A DNA stretch of 64,000 bases, from contig NZ_JAFY01000002.1 in NCBI RefSeq assembly GCF_000526375.1, positions 1,240,001 through 1,304,000 on the forward strand, in the 5' to 3' direction. The position numbers were made by a program, and so were the translations under genes. Shown here piece after piece: positions 45,078-53,158 of the stretch (positions are counted from its first letter, which is position 1; each line of letters begins with the position of its first letter). Origin of the DNA: Aminiphilus circumscriptus DSM 16581 (lineage in GTDB: Bacteria; Synergistota; Synergistia; Synergistales; Aminiphilaceae). The notes below the pieces were generated by a model. It was given only the letters and a program-made list of their open reading frames with translations. It was not told the origin of the DNA and did not search any database.

Positions 45078-45935
45078 ATGAACGGTCATCGATTCGGTAT
45101 GTGGCGCATCGCCTGCCTTCTCGGTGTGGTGCTGCTCTTGGGGATGTCCTGCGCGGCTTGTGCGGAACCCCTTCCCAAGGGAAAGCCCATCGCGATTCTC
45201 ATCAGCGAGACCTCCGGGAACATCCTCAATCCCGGGGCGGCCGTGGGGACCGCCGAGGCCATTGTCAAACAGGAACTTGTCGCGGCGGGTTATCCCGTGG
45301 TGAACGAGGACCAGCTGGCCAAGATCCGCCGGAGCAAGGCCGCCGCGCTTGCCCTGGACGGCAACGTGGACGCCATCCTGAGCCTCGGCAAGCAGTACGG
45401 TGTACGAATCTTTCTCTCCGGAAAGGCCTCCATGCACACTCCCGTGCTGAACGACTTCGGCTTCTACACGGGAACGGCGGCCATCGCGGTGCAGGCCTAC
45501 TCGGCGACGAACGGCAAGTACCTTTTCGCCGACACGGTGACGGGGAAGGACATGGGAGCGACTCCGGACGAGGCGTCCCAGAAGGCCCTCATGGCCGCGG
45601 CGAGGCTCATGGCGAAGAACGTCATGGCCGGTGAGGGTGCTGCCGGAGCGGGACCGGGAGCGCCCCAGGAACCCGTGTCCTCCACGGCGCAAAAGCTTTT
45701 CGTGACCATTGCGAACGCGAGGAATTTCAACGTGGCGAATCAGGTACTCAGCGCCTGTCAGCAGCTTCCCCGCTGCAAGGATGCCAAAATCACCGGATTC
45801 GGCGGCGGCAATGCCACGATAGAAGTGTTGTACATGAGCAGCGCCAAGGATCTTGGCGACGCCCTTTCTCGAAAGGGTATTCCCGCGACGGTGGTGGGCA
45901 TTTCGGGCAACACGGTGCAGCTTCAGGCACAGTGA
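45078..45935 (+). CDS. Exported protein with FlgT-M/C-like domains
   Basis: 285 aa. The signal peptide (about residues 9-29) ends near CAACAEP; a cysteine there could be a lipid site, but the lipobox is poor. Residues about 38-180 (PIAILISE, EAIVKQELVAAGYPVVNEDQ, VRIFLSGKAS) match the TolB/CsgG-like middle fold of FlgT. The last 85 residues (KLFVTIANARNFNVANQV, GNATIEVLYM) repeat the C-terminal unit seen in the 400-aa FlgT-N-like protein. AAGGAGG precedes the ATG by 8-9 nt. Fifth gene of the cluster. Confidence 0.7.
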   Translation: MNGHRFGMWRIACLLGVVLLLGMSCAACAEPLPKGKPIAILISETSGNILNPGAAVGTAEAIVKQELVAAGYPVVNEDQLAKIRRSKAAALALDGNVDAILSLGKQYGVRIFLSGKASMHTPVLNDFGFYTGTAAIAVQAYSATNGKYLFADTVTGKDMGATPDEASQKALMAAARLMAKNVMAGEGAAGAGPGAPQEPVSSTAQKLFVTIANARNFNVANQVLSACQQLPRCKDAKITGFGGGNATIEVLYMSSAKDLGDALSRKGIPATVVGISGNTVQLQAQ

Positions 45936-46043
45936 CCGTTCTTCCCTTACACCCGAGGTCTTTCCCTGGGTATACGGAGAGAATTTTGTTTTCCGGTTCC
46001 GCCTTTGGGCGGGCAGATGACGACGACGAGGGAGTGAGGCTCG

Positions 46044-46742
46044 ATGCGCAAGACGGCGGCTCTTTTTCTTCTTGCCCTGGCAGTGGTGTTGGGCGTGGCC
46101 TTTTGTGCCGCGGCGGAGGTGCAGCTCTTCGTGGACAAGCAGACCGTCCGGGTTCACGATCCGGCGCTGAATACCCAGTCCATCCTCAACGATTTCCAGC
46201 CCAAGGGATGGCGGACGCACAACTATCTGGCTCTCGCTTGGAACGATACCGCGTCGTGGATCTACGACATTCGCACCCACCAGTGGCTCTCCCTTACCGG
46301 ATTCGGCGCCGTGGCGGGGGTGCTTTCGGACAACTACGCCATGGTCTGGGAGCCCAAGCGGGTGGCCATCTTCGACGCGAAGGACCGTCGCTGGGTCGTC
46401 AGCGATTTCCTGATGGACCAGATCACGACGCCGCTTATCGCCCGGGGCATGGGAGCGGCGGTGACGCTCAAGGAGTTCGTGGTCTTCGATCCCGTTCTCC
46501 GGGAGTGGAAGATCCTGAACGATGTCTATCCGAAACAGGCCATCATCGGCGACAATCTCGGAGTCTGCTGGAACGAGGCGGACGCCTTCGTGTACGACAC
46601 GACGGTGCATCAGTGGGTGGAGAAGCGGGACATCCGTCCCCAGGCCTGCATCGTCGAGGACTACAAGGTGAGCATCTACACCGCGGACCGGATCTTCGTC
46701 TACGACGCCATGAAGCACCGTTGGACGGATCAGCCCAGGTAA
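46044..46742 (+). CDS. Exported propeller-like repeat protein, function unknown
   Basis: 232 aa. Signal peptide (about 1-24, ending CAAA). The mature part has five or so repeats of about 40 residues of the form V-x-D-x-x-x-x-x-W with W at the end (IYDIRTHQWLSL, IFDAKDRRWVV, VFDPVLREWKIL, VYDTTVHQWVEK, VYDAMKHRWTDQ), like a small kelch-type propeller. I do not know its partners. It closes the exported cluster, followed by a terminator. Confidence 0.7.
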   Translation: MRKTAALFLLALAVVLGVAFCAAAEVQLFVDKQTVRVHDPALNTQSILNDFQPKGWRTHNYLALAWNDTASWIYDIRTHQWLSLTGFGAVAGVLSDNYAMVWEPKRVAIFDAKDRRWVVSDFLMDQITTPLIARGMGAAVTLKEFVVFDPVLREWKILNDVYPKQAIIGDNLGVCWNEADAFVYDTTVHQWVEKRDIRPQACIVEDYKVSIYTADRIFVYDAMKHRWTDQPR

Positions 46743-46871
46743 AGGAAGAAGCCTCGGCCTGAGGCGGAACGTCGTGTCCAGCGGAGCATTCGTCTCTTCT
46801 TCGTTTTCGGAGAGGAGACGTTGTAGGTGCGGGTGTGGATGTCTCCGGAGCGGTTCCGGTAAGGGAAACCG

Positions 46872-46912
46872 AAGGGCGGAAAGGCGAGCGACTCTTCCTT
46901 TCCGCCCTTTTT
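46872..46912 (+). terminator. Rho-independent terminator of the exported cluster
   Basis: AAGGGCGGAAAGG (46872-46884) pairs with CCTTTCCGCCCTT (46897-46909), then TTTTG. Confidence 0.92.
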
Positions 46913-46948
46913 GTTGTATTCCTGTAACGAAGCCCGGTTTTCGTTGGG

Positions 46949-46954
46949 TATAAT
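46949..46954 (+). promoter_or_regulatory. -10 element of the Hpt/polyphosphate operon
   Basis: A TATAAT 57 bp before the Hpt ATG. The -35 region is weak. It is the only visible promoter between the terminator at 46.9 kb and the run of overlapping genes. Confidence 0.45.
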
Positions 46955-47010
46955 GAGACGAAACCCATCGCGCTTTCCAAAGGGCATGCTGTTCGAAGAG
47001 AGGTGGCATC

Positions 47011-47397
47011 ATGGACGAATCCAGAACGAATCGATCCATCGCAGCGGTGGATGTGGAGGAACTGCTCTCCCTTTGCGATGACGATGGAGAGATGTTAGGC
47101 GAATTGTTGCGGGCTTTTGCCGAGGACGAACCTCGCCTTTACGGTGCCCTGGAGAGGGCGCTCCATGCGGAGGATTTCGAACATCTGGTGAAGAACGCCC
47201 ATGCCCTGAAGGGTGTTTTGGCCGCACTGGCGGCGATTCCTGGGCGAGACCTCGCCCTCGCGCTCGAGCGGGCCGGAAGGAACGCGAATCTTGAAGAGGT
47301 GAGGCGGATCGTGCCGCTTCTCCGGGAGGAACTGGATCGGGTTGCCCGGGCCCTACATGTTCTGGAGGGAGCGTTGCCTCATGACACGTCCGCCTGA
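47011..47397 (+). CDS. Stand-alone Hpt phosphotransfer protein
   Basis: 128-aa helical protein with the Hpt signature NAHALKG; His64 is the predicted phosphoacceptor. Four helices can be made out, and no receiver or kinase domain is attached, so it shuttles phosphate between a hybrid kinase and response regulators encoded elsewhere. AGAGAGGTGG precedes the ATG. Its last 17 bp overlap the penicillin-binding gene, so the two are translationally linked, an unusual partnership. Confidence 0.88.
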   Translation: MDESRTNRSIAAVDVEELLSLCDDDGEMLGELLRAFAEDEPRLYGALERALHAEDFEHLVKNAHALKGVLAALAAIPGRDLALALERAGRNANLEEVRRIVPLLREELDRVARALHVLEGALPHDTSA

Positions 47398-48430
47398 TGC
47401 GTCGAGAGCGGGACGTCGCGTTTCAGCGGTGTCGTTTCCGTGCTTTTTTCTGACGGTGCTTTTTTGGGGGCTCGCCGCTGTTTTGCCCGCGGCGGCGGAT
47501 GTGGCCGTACCGTCTCCGCCTTCCGGTGCGCGGGAACTCATGAAGGACGTCAAGGGGTGTGCCCTCGTCATGGATCTCCACACGGGAGAGGTCCTGGACG
47601 CCTACAACCTCTCCCGGGCCGTGGGGTACGAATATCCCTCCACGAGCGTTCTCAAACCCGTTGTGGCCCTGGGGGCTCTCCGCTACGGCGTGCTCTCGCC
47701 GGAGGAGAAGGTGGAGGGGGATCGCAAGAAGCTTCTCAAGCAGTACGGCGATGCGATGCGCTCCTATCTCAACCGGGATCTGGGTGCGCTGGATCTGGGG
47801 AGTGCCATGGCCGCAAGCGACAACCTTTTCTTCTATGTCGTGGGGGAGCGCCTGGGAGAGGAGCGGGTCCGGACTCTCTACGAATCCTTCAGCTTCGGCA
47901 AGGTCACGGGGCTCGACCCGGCGAAGGAGAAGCCGGGGCGCATTCCCAAGGGGCTCACGGGAGCTGAGAGGCTCCATTTTCTCGGGTGGGGAAGCAAGAG
48001 CATGCGCGTCACGGCGGCGCAGCTTCTCGTCGCCATGGCTGCCTTCGGCAACGGGGGCTACCAGTTGCGCCCCTTTCTTGGGCCCAAGGCGCCGAAGGTC
48101 GTGTCCCGGATCGCCGCCGAGGAAGAGTTCACTCAGGTCCGCAAGGCCCTTCGCCGGGTGGTCACCGAGGGGACCGGAAGGGACGCGAACCGTGACGGCT
48201 ACAGTGTGTACGGAAAGACGGGGTCGGTGTTCCTTCCCGGGACCACCACGCCTCTCGGCGTCTTCGCGGGATTCACCGAGGGCGCTCCCCGGGACGTGGC
48301 GTTCGTGGTGATCGTGGAGGGAGCCTCTGCGCCGAGGGCGGTACGCCTCGCGGGAAAACTGCTCGATTCCCTGGAGAAGGCGCTTGGCGCCGCTTCTCGT
48401 ATCGGAGCGCAGGAGTTGGAGCGATCATGA
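47381..48430 (+). CDS. Short penicillin-binding transpeptidase domain protein
   Basis: 349 aa. An N-terminal signal/anchor (residues 16-40) is followed by a PBP2/FtsI-type transpeptidase core: active-site S89-V-L-K92, SDN (146-148) and a YGKTGS motif near residue 275. The class B N-terminal pedestal is absent and the protein is much shorter than FtsI or MrdA (about 580-630 aa). It should cross-link or trim peptidoglycan stems outside the membrane. The ATG at 47381 lies inside the Hpt gene. Its stop overlaps ppk1 (ATGA). Confidence 0.85.
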   Translation: MTRPPDASRAGRRVSAVSFPCFFLTVLFWGLAAVLPAAADVAVPSPPSGARELMKDVKGCALVMDLHTGEVLDAYNLSRAVGYEYPSTSVLKPVVALGALRYGVLSPEEKVEGDRKKLLKQYGDAMRSYLNRDLGALDLGSAMAASDNLFFYVVGERLGEERVRTLYESFSFGKVTGLDPAKEKPGRIPKGLTGAERLHFLGWGSKSMRVTAAQLLVAMAAFGNGGYQLRPFLGPKAPKVVSRIAAEEEFTQVRKALRRVVTEGTGRDANRDGYSVYGKTGSVFLPGTTTPLGVFAGFTEGAPRDVAFVVIVEGASAPRAVRLAGKLLDSLEKALGAASRIGAQELERS

Positions 48431-50757
48431 CGGCCAAGAACAAACGTAGGCAGATCAAGCAAGAAGCTCGTTCCGCAAAGACGGAAAAGCGTCGCGACGA
48501 CAAGGAAGGCATTTCTTCCGCATCCTCTCCGGAGAAAGGGAACGGAAAGAGCCCGGTCGAAAGGGGGATCTGCGGTCCCGAGACGCTCTTCAATCGCGAA
48601 CTGAGCTGGGTTGCCTTCAACGGGCGTGTGCTTGAGGAGGCTTTTCGGGAGACGCATCCTCTCCTGGAGCGCCTCAAGTTTCTCGCCATCTTCACGAGCA
48701 ACCTGGACGAATTCTTCCTCATTCGCTTTGCCGGGCTTCTGCGGCAGGTCGCTCAGGGAGTGGAGATCCCCTCGCCCGATGGCATGACACCCCTCCGGCA
48801 GATCACGGCCCTTCGGGAGGCCATCCTCCCCCAGTTGGAAGAGCAGCGTCGCTGCTGGAAGGAGCGTCTTCTCCCCCTGCTCGCCCGGGAGGGAATCCGC
48901 GTGGAGGAATATCCCCGGATCCGTCCCGGCGCACGCAGGAAGCTGGATGCCTATTTCGAACGGGAAGTTCTGCCGATTCTCACTCCCCAGGCGGTGGACG
49001 GAGGGCGCCCCTTTCCGCACGTGTCCAGCGGAAGCCTGAACCTTCTGGTACTGCTTCAGGACGAACAGGAGCGGAATCGTTTCGCCCGCCTCAAGATTCC
49101 CCGCACATTTCCCCGCTTCGTTCCCGTGGAGGAAGAGGAACAGGAGGCCCTGTCCGGAACGGCGCGGCGCCTCGCGGAGCGGAATCCCTCCACCTTCGTG
49201 TGGATCGAGGATGTGGTGACGGAAAATCTGGACGCGCTCTTTCCGGGATTTCTCGTGAAGGGTGCCTGGCCGTTCCGGGTTTTGCGGGACGCGGATCTGG
49301 AGATCCAGGAGGACGAAGCGCCGGATCTCCTCTCCACCGTGGAGGAAGGAGTGGAGCAGCGTTTCTTCGGGGTCCCCGCCGCACTGGTAGTGGGCGGCGA
49401 GATGCCCTCCGAGGCGCGAAGCTTCCTCGTGGAGCATCTTGAAGTGGCCCCCTACCAGATCTTCGAGGTGGAGGGACGCCTCGATTTCTCTTCTCTGATG
49501 GAACTCTACCGCCTTGACCGGAGCGACCTCAAGGATGCACCCTTTCTTCCCGCCGTTCCGAAGCTCGACGGTGGAGCGGAGGCTTTTCCGGAGCTTCTTC
49601 GGAAGCGGGACCTCCTGCTCTTTCATCCCTACGACGCCTTCTCGCCCGTGGTGGATTTTCTCCGGTGGGCCTCGCGGGATTCCCAGGTGCTCGCCATCAA
49701 GATGACTCTCTATCGGGTGGGACAGAACTCGCCCGTGGTGGAAAGCCTCATGGAGGCGCGGCAGAACGGCAAGCAGGTGGCGGCCCTGGTGGAACTCAAG
49801 GCGCGTTTCGACGAGGAGAACAACATCGTCTGGGCCCGGGCTCTGGAACGTGCGGGGGTGCATGTGGTCTACGGTCTCTCGGGGCTCAAGACCCACGCGA
49901 AGATGTGTCTCGTGGTGCGCCGCGAGAACAAGGGAATCCGCCGTTACGTGCATCTTGGCACGGGGAACTACAATCCCTCCACGGCGGGAATCTACACGGA
50001 TCTCGGATATTTCACCGCCGATCCCGACATGGGAGAGGACGTGGCGGACCTCTTCAACGTCATCACCGGCTACGCCAGGCGAGAGGCCTACCGGAGGCTT
50101 CTCGTGGCACCCACAACGATGCGGGACGGACTTGTTTCCCGCATTGACCGGGAAATTCGGAGACACCGGGAAGAGGGGGGAGGACGCATCATCTTCAAAA
50201 TGAACGCCCTCGTGGACGAGGCCTGCATCGCCGCGCTCTACCGGGCCGCCGCGGCAGGGGTCCGGGTGGATCTGCAGGTGCGGGGGATCTGCTGCCTTCG
50301 TCCCGGTCTTCCCGGAATGGAGAAAACTCTCACGGTCACCTCCATCGTGGGACGCTTCCTCGAGCATCCCCGGCTCTACTATTTCCGCAACGGTGGTGCG
50401 GAGGAACTCTTCCTCGGCAGCGCGGACCTCATGCCCCGAAACCTGGATCGCCGGGTGGAGGTGCTTTTCCCCGTATTGGACAGGGAACTTCTCCGCACGC
50501 TCGTGGATCAGGTTCTGGAGGTGCACCTGAGGGATACCGTACATGCCCGGCTCCTCGGGCCGGACGGGATCTACCGGGCGCGGATTCCCGCCGAGGGAGA
50601 GATGCCCGTGAACGCCCAGGCGACAATGCTTGCAAGGCGGGGAATCCTGTACGGGGAGTTCGCCCCTCCGGCGGTGTCGGCGCGGCTTGCGTCGCCTCTT
50701 CCGGAAGCCGGCACCGGAACGACGGGAGTTACGCCTGCGGGGGGTGACGGATCGTGA
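48427..50757 (+). CDS. ppk1: Polyphosphate kinase 1
   Basis: 776-aa enzyme that reversibly makes polyphosphate from ATP. A charged, low-complexity extension (1-48) precedes the N domain (LFNRELSWVAFNGRVLEEA). The head and the two phospholipase-D-like C domains follow. The autophosphorylated His is His509 in YVHLGTGNYN; KMTLYRVG and VRGICCLRPG are further signatures. Overlaps of 4 bp join it to the transpeptidase upstream and the CHAD gene downstream. The last 30 residues are Ala/Gly/Thr-rich. Confidence 0.96.
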   Translation: MTAKNKRRQIKQEARSAKTEKRRDDKEGISSASSPEKGNGKSPVERGICGPETLFNRELSWVAFNGRVLEEAFRETHPLLERLKFLAIFTSNLDEFFLIRFAGLLRQVAQGVEIPSPDGMTPLRQITALREAILPQLEEQRRCWKERLLPLLAREGIRVEEYPRIRPGARRKLDAYFEREVLPILTPQAVDGGRPFPHVSSGSLNLLVLLQDEQERNRFARLKIPRTFPRFVPVEEEEQEALSGTARRLAERNPSTFVWIEDVVTENLDALFPGFLVKGAWPFRVLRDADLEIQEDEAPDLLSTVEEGVEQRFFGVPAALVVGGEMPSEARSFLVEHLEVAPYQIFEVEGRLDFSSLMELYRLDRSDLKDAPFLPAVPKLDGGAEAFPELLRKRDLLLFHPYDAFSPVVDFLRWASRDSQVLAIKMTLYRVGQNSPVVESLMEARQNGKQVAALVELKARFDEENNIVWARALERAGVHVVYGLSGLKTHAKMCLVVRRENKGIRRYVHLGTGNYNPSTAGIYTDLGYFTADPDMGEDVADLFNVITGYARREAYRRLLVAPTTMRDGLVSRIDREIRRHREEGGGRIIFKMNALVDEACIAALYRAAAAGVRVDLQVRGICCLRPGLPGMEKTLTVTSIVGRFLEHPRLYYFRNGGAEELFLGSADLMPRNLDRRVEVLFPVLDRELLRTLVDQVLEVHLRDTVHARLLGPDGIYRARIPAEGEMPVNAQATMLARRGILYGEFAPPAVSARLASPLPEAGTGTTGVTPAGGDGS

Positions 50758-51827
50758 CGACCGCCTCCCGTTTTTCCGGAGCTTGCGGGTACGGTGCACA
50801 GGTGGTTCTCGAACGGATCGCTCCGCTTCTGCGCGAGGTGGAGGGGGTGCGTCGCAATGAAGACCCGGAGTGCCTGCACCGTATGCGCGTGGCCTCCCGT
50901 CGGCTGCGAAGCGCTCTACTCCTGCTGGAGGGATGTGTCCCTCCGGAAACGCTGCGTTCGTGGCGCCGCGCCATGCGGCGTCTCACGCGGGTTCTCGGAG
51001 AGGCCCGTGATCTGGATGTGCAGCTTCTCTTTCTTGAGGATTTTCTCGGAAAGAGTGGAACGGATGCCTCTCTTTCCGAAGAGGACGGAGCAGCGTCAGA
51101 TGCCACGGCGAAATTGCGGAAGGACATGAAGGAGGCGCTTCCTCCCGAAATGCTTCCCGGAGTGGAGCGCCTCCGCTTGCGCCTCCGAACGCGCCGGACG
51201 AGACGGCAACGAAACGTCCTTCGTGCTCTGGACCGCCTGGAAGAGGAGGGGCTTGTACAGCGCATGGGGACCGTTCTTCGGGAGATGCTCGTGCGCATGG
51301 AACTCGGTGAGGCGGATCGTGGCCCCTCCATTCGGGAACAGGCCTTCCGGCTCCTCTCCCTGCGTCTCGAGGAAGTGCTCGCCTTCGCCTACGTGGCGGA
51401 CAACCCCGCCGACGAGGAGGGACACCATGCTCTTCGGGTGGCGGCCAAGCGTCTTCGTTATTCCCTGGAACTCTTCGCCCCCCTTCTCGGAGAGGCCGGA
51501 GAATCCCTCGTGAAGGAGATCAAGGTCCTGCAGGACAGGCTGGGCGCGCTCCACGACTGCGATGTCTGGCGGAACTTCCTTCCTGCCTTCATCGAGGCCG
51601 AGCGCCGTCGTACCCATCGCTATTACGGACACGGAAAGGCGTTTCCACGTCTGGAGAAGGGGCTCCGGTTCCTGCTGCACCGGCGGGAGGAGGAACGGGA
51701 GAAACTCTTCGCATCGTTTCTTGCCTGGTGGAGAGGCGCGGAGAAAAGGGACTTCTGGCAGCGCTGCCGCGAGGAAATCGCGTCTCTTCTCGCCGACGCC
51801 GGAAAGATGGAGGTGGCGACGGAGTGA
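50754..51827 (+). CDS. CHAD-domain protein (polyphosphate-binding helical protein)
   Basis: 357 aa. CHAD domains are helical bundles with conserved histidines and basic residues that bind polyphosphate and often occur with ppk or CYTH enzymes (family knowledge). Two repeats are seen: HRMRVASRRLRSALLLLEG with EARDLDVQL (about residues 40-95) and HALRVAAKRLRYSLELFAP with LGALHDCDVWR (about 225-275). The basic faces are rich in Arg. It starts with a GTG that overlaps the ppk1 stop (GTGA) and ends overlapping the next GTG. Confidence 0.92.
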   Translation: MTTASRFSGACGYGAQVVLERIAPLLREVEGVRRNEDPECLHRMRVASRRLRSALLLLEGCVPPETLRSWRRAMRRLTRVLGEARDLDVQLLFLEDFLGKSGTDASLSEEDGAASDATAKLRKDMKEALPPEMLPGVERLRLRLRTRRTRRQRNVLRALDRLEEEGLVQRMGTVLREMLVRMELGEADRGPSIREQAFRLLSLRLEEVLAFAYVADNPADEEGHHALRVAAKRLRYSLELFAPLLGEAGESLVKEIKVLQDRLGALHDCDVWRNFLPAFIEAERRRTHRYYGHGKAFPRLEKGLRFLLHRREEEREKLFASFLAWWRGAEKRDFWQRCREEIASLLADAGKMEVATE

Positions 51828-53158
51828 AGATCGCATTGCTCGGAGACATTCACGCCAACCTTCCCGCACTCGATGCGGTGCTCGAACACGCCCGGAAGCG
51901 GAGCGCCGGTGCCATATGGTGTCTCGGCGACTCCGTCGGCTATGGTCCTTATCCCGACGAGGTGATTCGGCTTCTTCAGAGGAAGTACGCGCTCTGTCTT
52001 CGGGGCAATTACGACAACAAGGTGCTTTGCGTGGAGGAAAAGCGCGAGCGGTGGCTCCTCACGAAGGGAGAGGAGAAGGTACTCGCCTTCCAGTGGGCCT
52101 GGGACAATCTTTCCCAGGAAAGCCGAAAATGGCTCGCGGGGCTTCCCGAGACGCTGCGTCTTTCCCTCGAGGGCCATCGTATCCTGCTCGCCCACGGAAG
52201 TCCCGATTCCCCCAAGGAGTTCCTTGGGGAGGAAACTCCCCGGGAGCGCTTTGCCGAGATCATCGCCGACACCGGGGCGAACGCCCTCTTGTTCGCCCAC
52301 ACGCATCGCCCCTTCTGCGAACGGATCGACGGGGTGCTTCTGCTCAATCCCGGAAGTGTCGGACGCCCCGTGGATGGCGATCCCCGCGCTTCCTACGCGC
52401 TGCTCTCGGTGACGAAAAAAGGGATCGAGGCGGAGTTGTTCCGCGTTCCCTACGATGTGGACCAGTGCGTGTCGGCGCTTCGCGCCGCGGGGCTTCCCGA
52501 GGAATTCGGAAACATGTTTCTTTCCGGAACCGATCTGGGAGAGGCGCCGGTCAGCCCGGAAGAGGGCGAAGCGGAACGGTTCCGTGCGGAGGCGCTCCGG
52601 GTCGGGCAGAAATACGTGGACATGGGGGAGCACATGACCCAGGTGGCGGGCCTCGCGGTGCTGCTCTTCGATGAACTGATCCCTCTGCACGGCTACGGTC
52701 CGGAGGAGCGGCGCCTTTTGGAACTGGCGGCCCTTCTGCACGACATCGGCTGGTGTGAGGGACGCCTGAAGCATCACAAGTGGTCCGAACGACTTATCGT
52801 CGAAGACGAGGATCTCTCCCTCTCACGGCGGGAGCGTCGTCTTGTCGCCTGCATCGCCCGTTACCACCGGCGGGGGCTTCCCCGGGCATCGCACCGCCTC
52901 TTCGGCACGCTCTCCGAGGAGGAGCAAACTCTCGTGAGAGTTCTGGCGGGATTGCTCCGCGTTGCCGACGGGCTCGACAACTGCCATCTCAGCCTTGTCG
53001 AGGGGCTTTCCTGCACGATCCGGGATGATCGGGTGGACCTTCGCGTCGTCGCCTCCCAGTTTCCACAAGGGGAGGACGAGAAGGCTCTTCGGAAAGGAGA
53101 CCTCTTTCGGGAATGTTTCAATCGGGAGATCGCAATCACGTGGGACCTGCACCGTTGA
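51824..53158 (+). CDS. Calcineurin-like phosphoesterase fused to a Ppx-type HD domain
   Basis: 444 aa. Residues 1-215 form a YfcE/MJ0936-type metallophosphoesterase with GDIHAN, GDSVGYGPYP, GNYDN, LAHGSP and AHTHRP. A linker (about 215-275) leads to an HD domain (about 280-430) with the LLHDIGW metal site and the RVADGLDNCH motif found in the C-terminal domain of Ppx/GppA phosphatases. The combination suggests a two-site phosphatase acting on polyphosphate or a linked nucleotide. The GTG start overlaps the CHAD stop, and the end overlaps ppx. Confidence 0.88.
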   Translation: MKIALLGDIHANLPALDAVLEHARKRSAGAIWCLGDSVGYGPYPDEVIRLLQRKYALCLRGNYDNKVLCVEEKRERWLLTKGEEKVLAFQWAWDNLSQESRKWLAGLPETLRLSLEGHRILLAHGSPDSPKEFLGEETPRERFAEIIADTGANALLFAHTHRPFCERIDGVLLLNPGSVGRPVDGDPRASYALLSVTKKGIEAELFRVPYDVDQCVSALRAAGLPEEFGNMFLSGTDLGEAPVSPEEGEAERFRAEALRVGQKYVDMGEHMTQVAGLAVLLFDELIPLHGYGPEERRLLELAALLHDIGWCEGRLKHHKWSERLIVEDEDLSLSRRERRLVACIARYHRRGLPRASHRLFGTLSEEEQTLVRVLAGLLRVADGLDNCHLSLVEGLSCTIRDDRVDLRVVASQFPQGEDEKALRKGDLFRECFNREIAITWDLHR

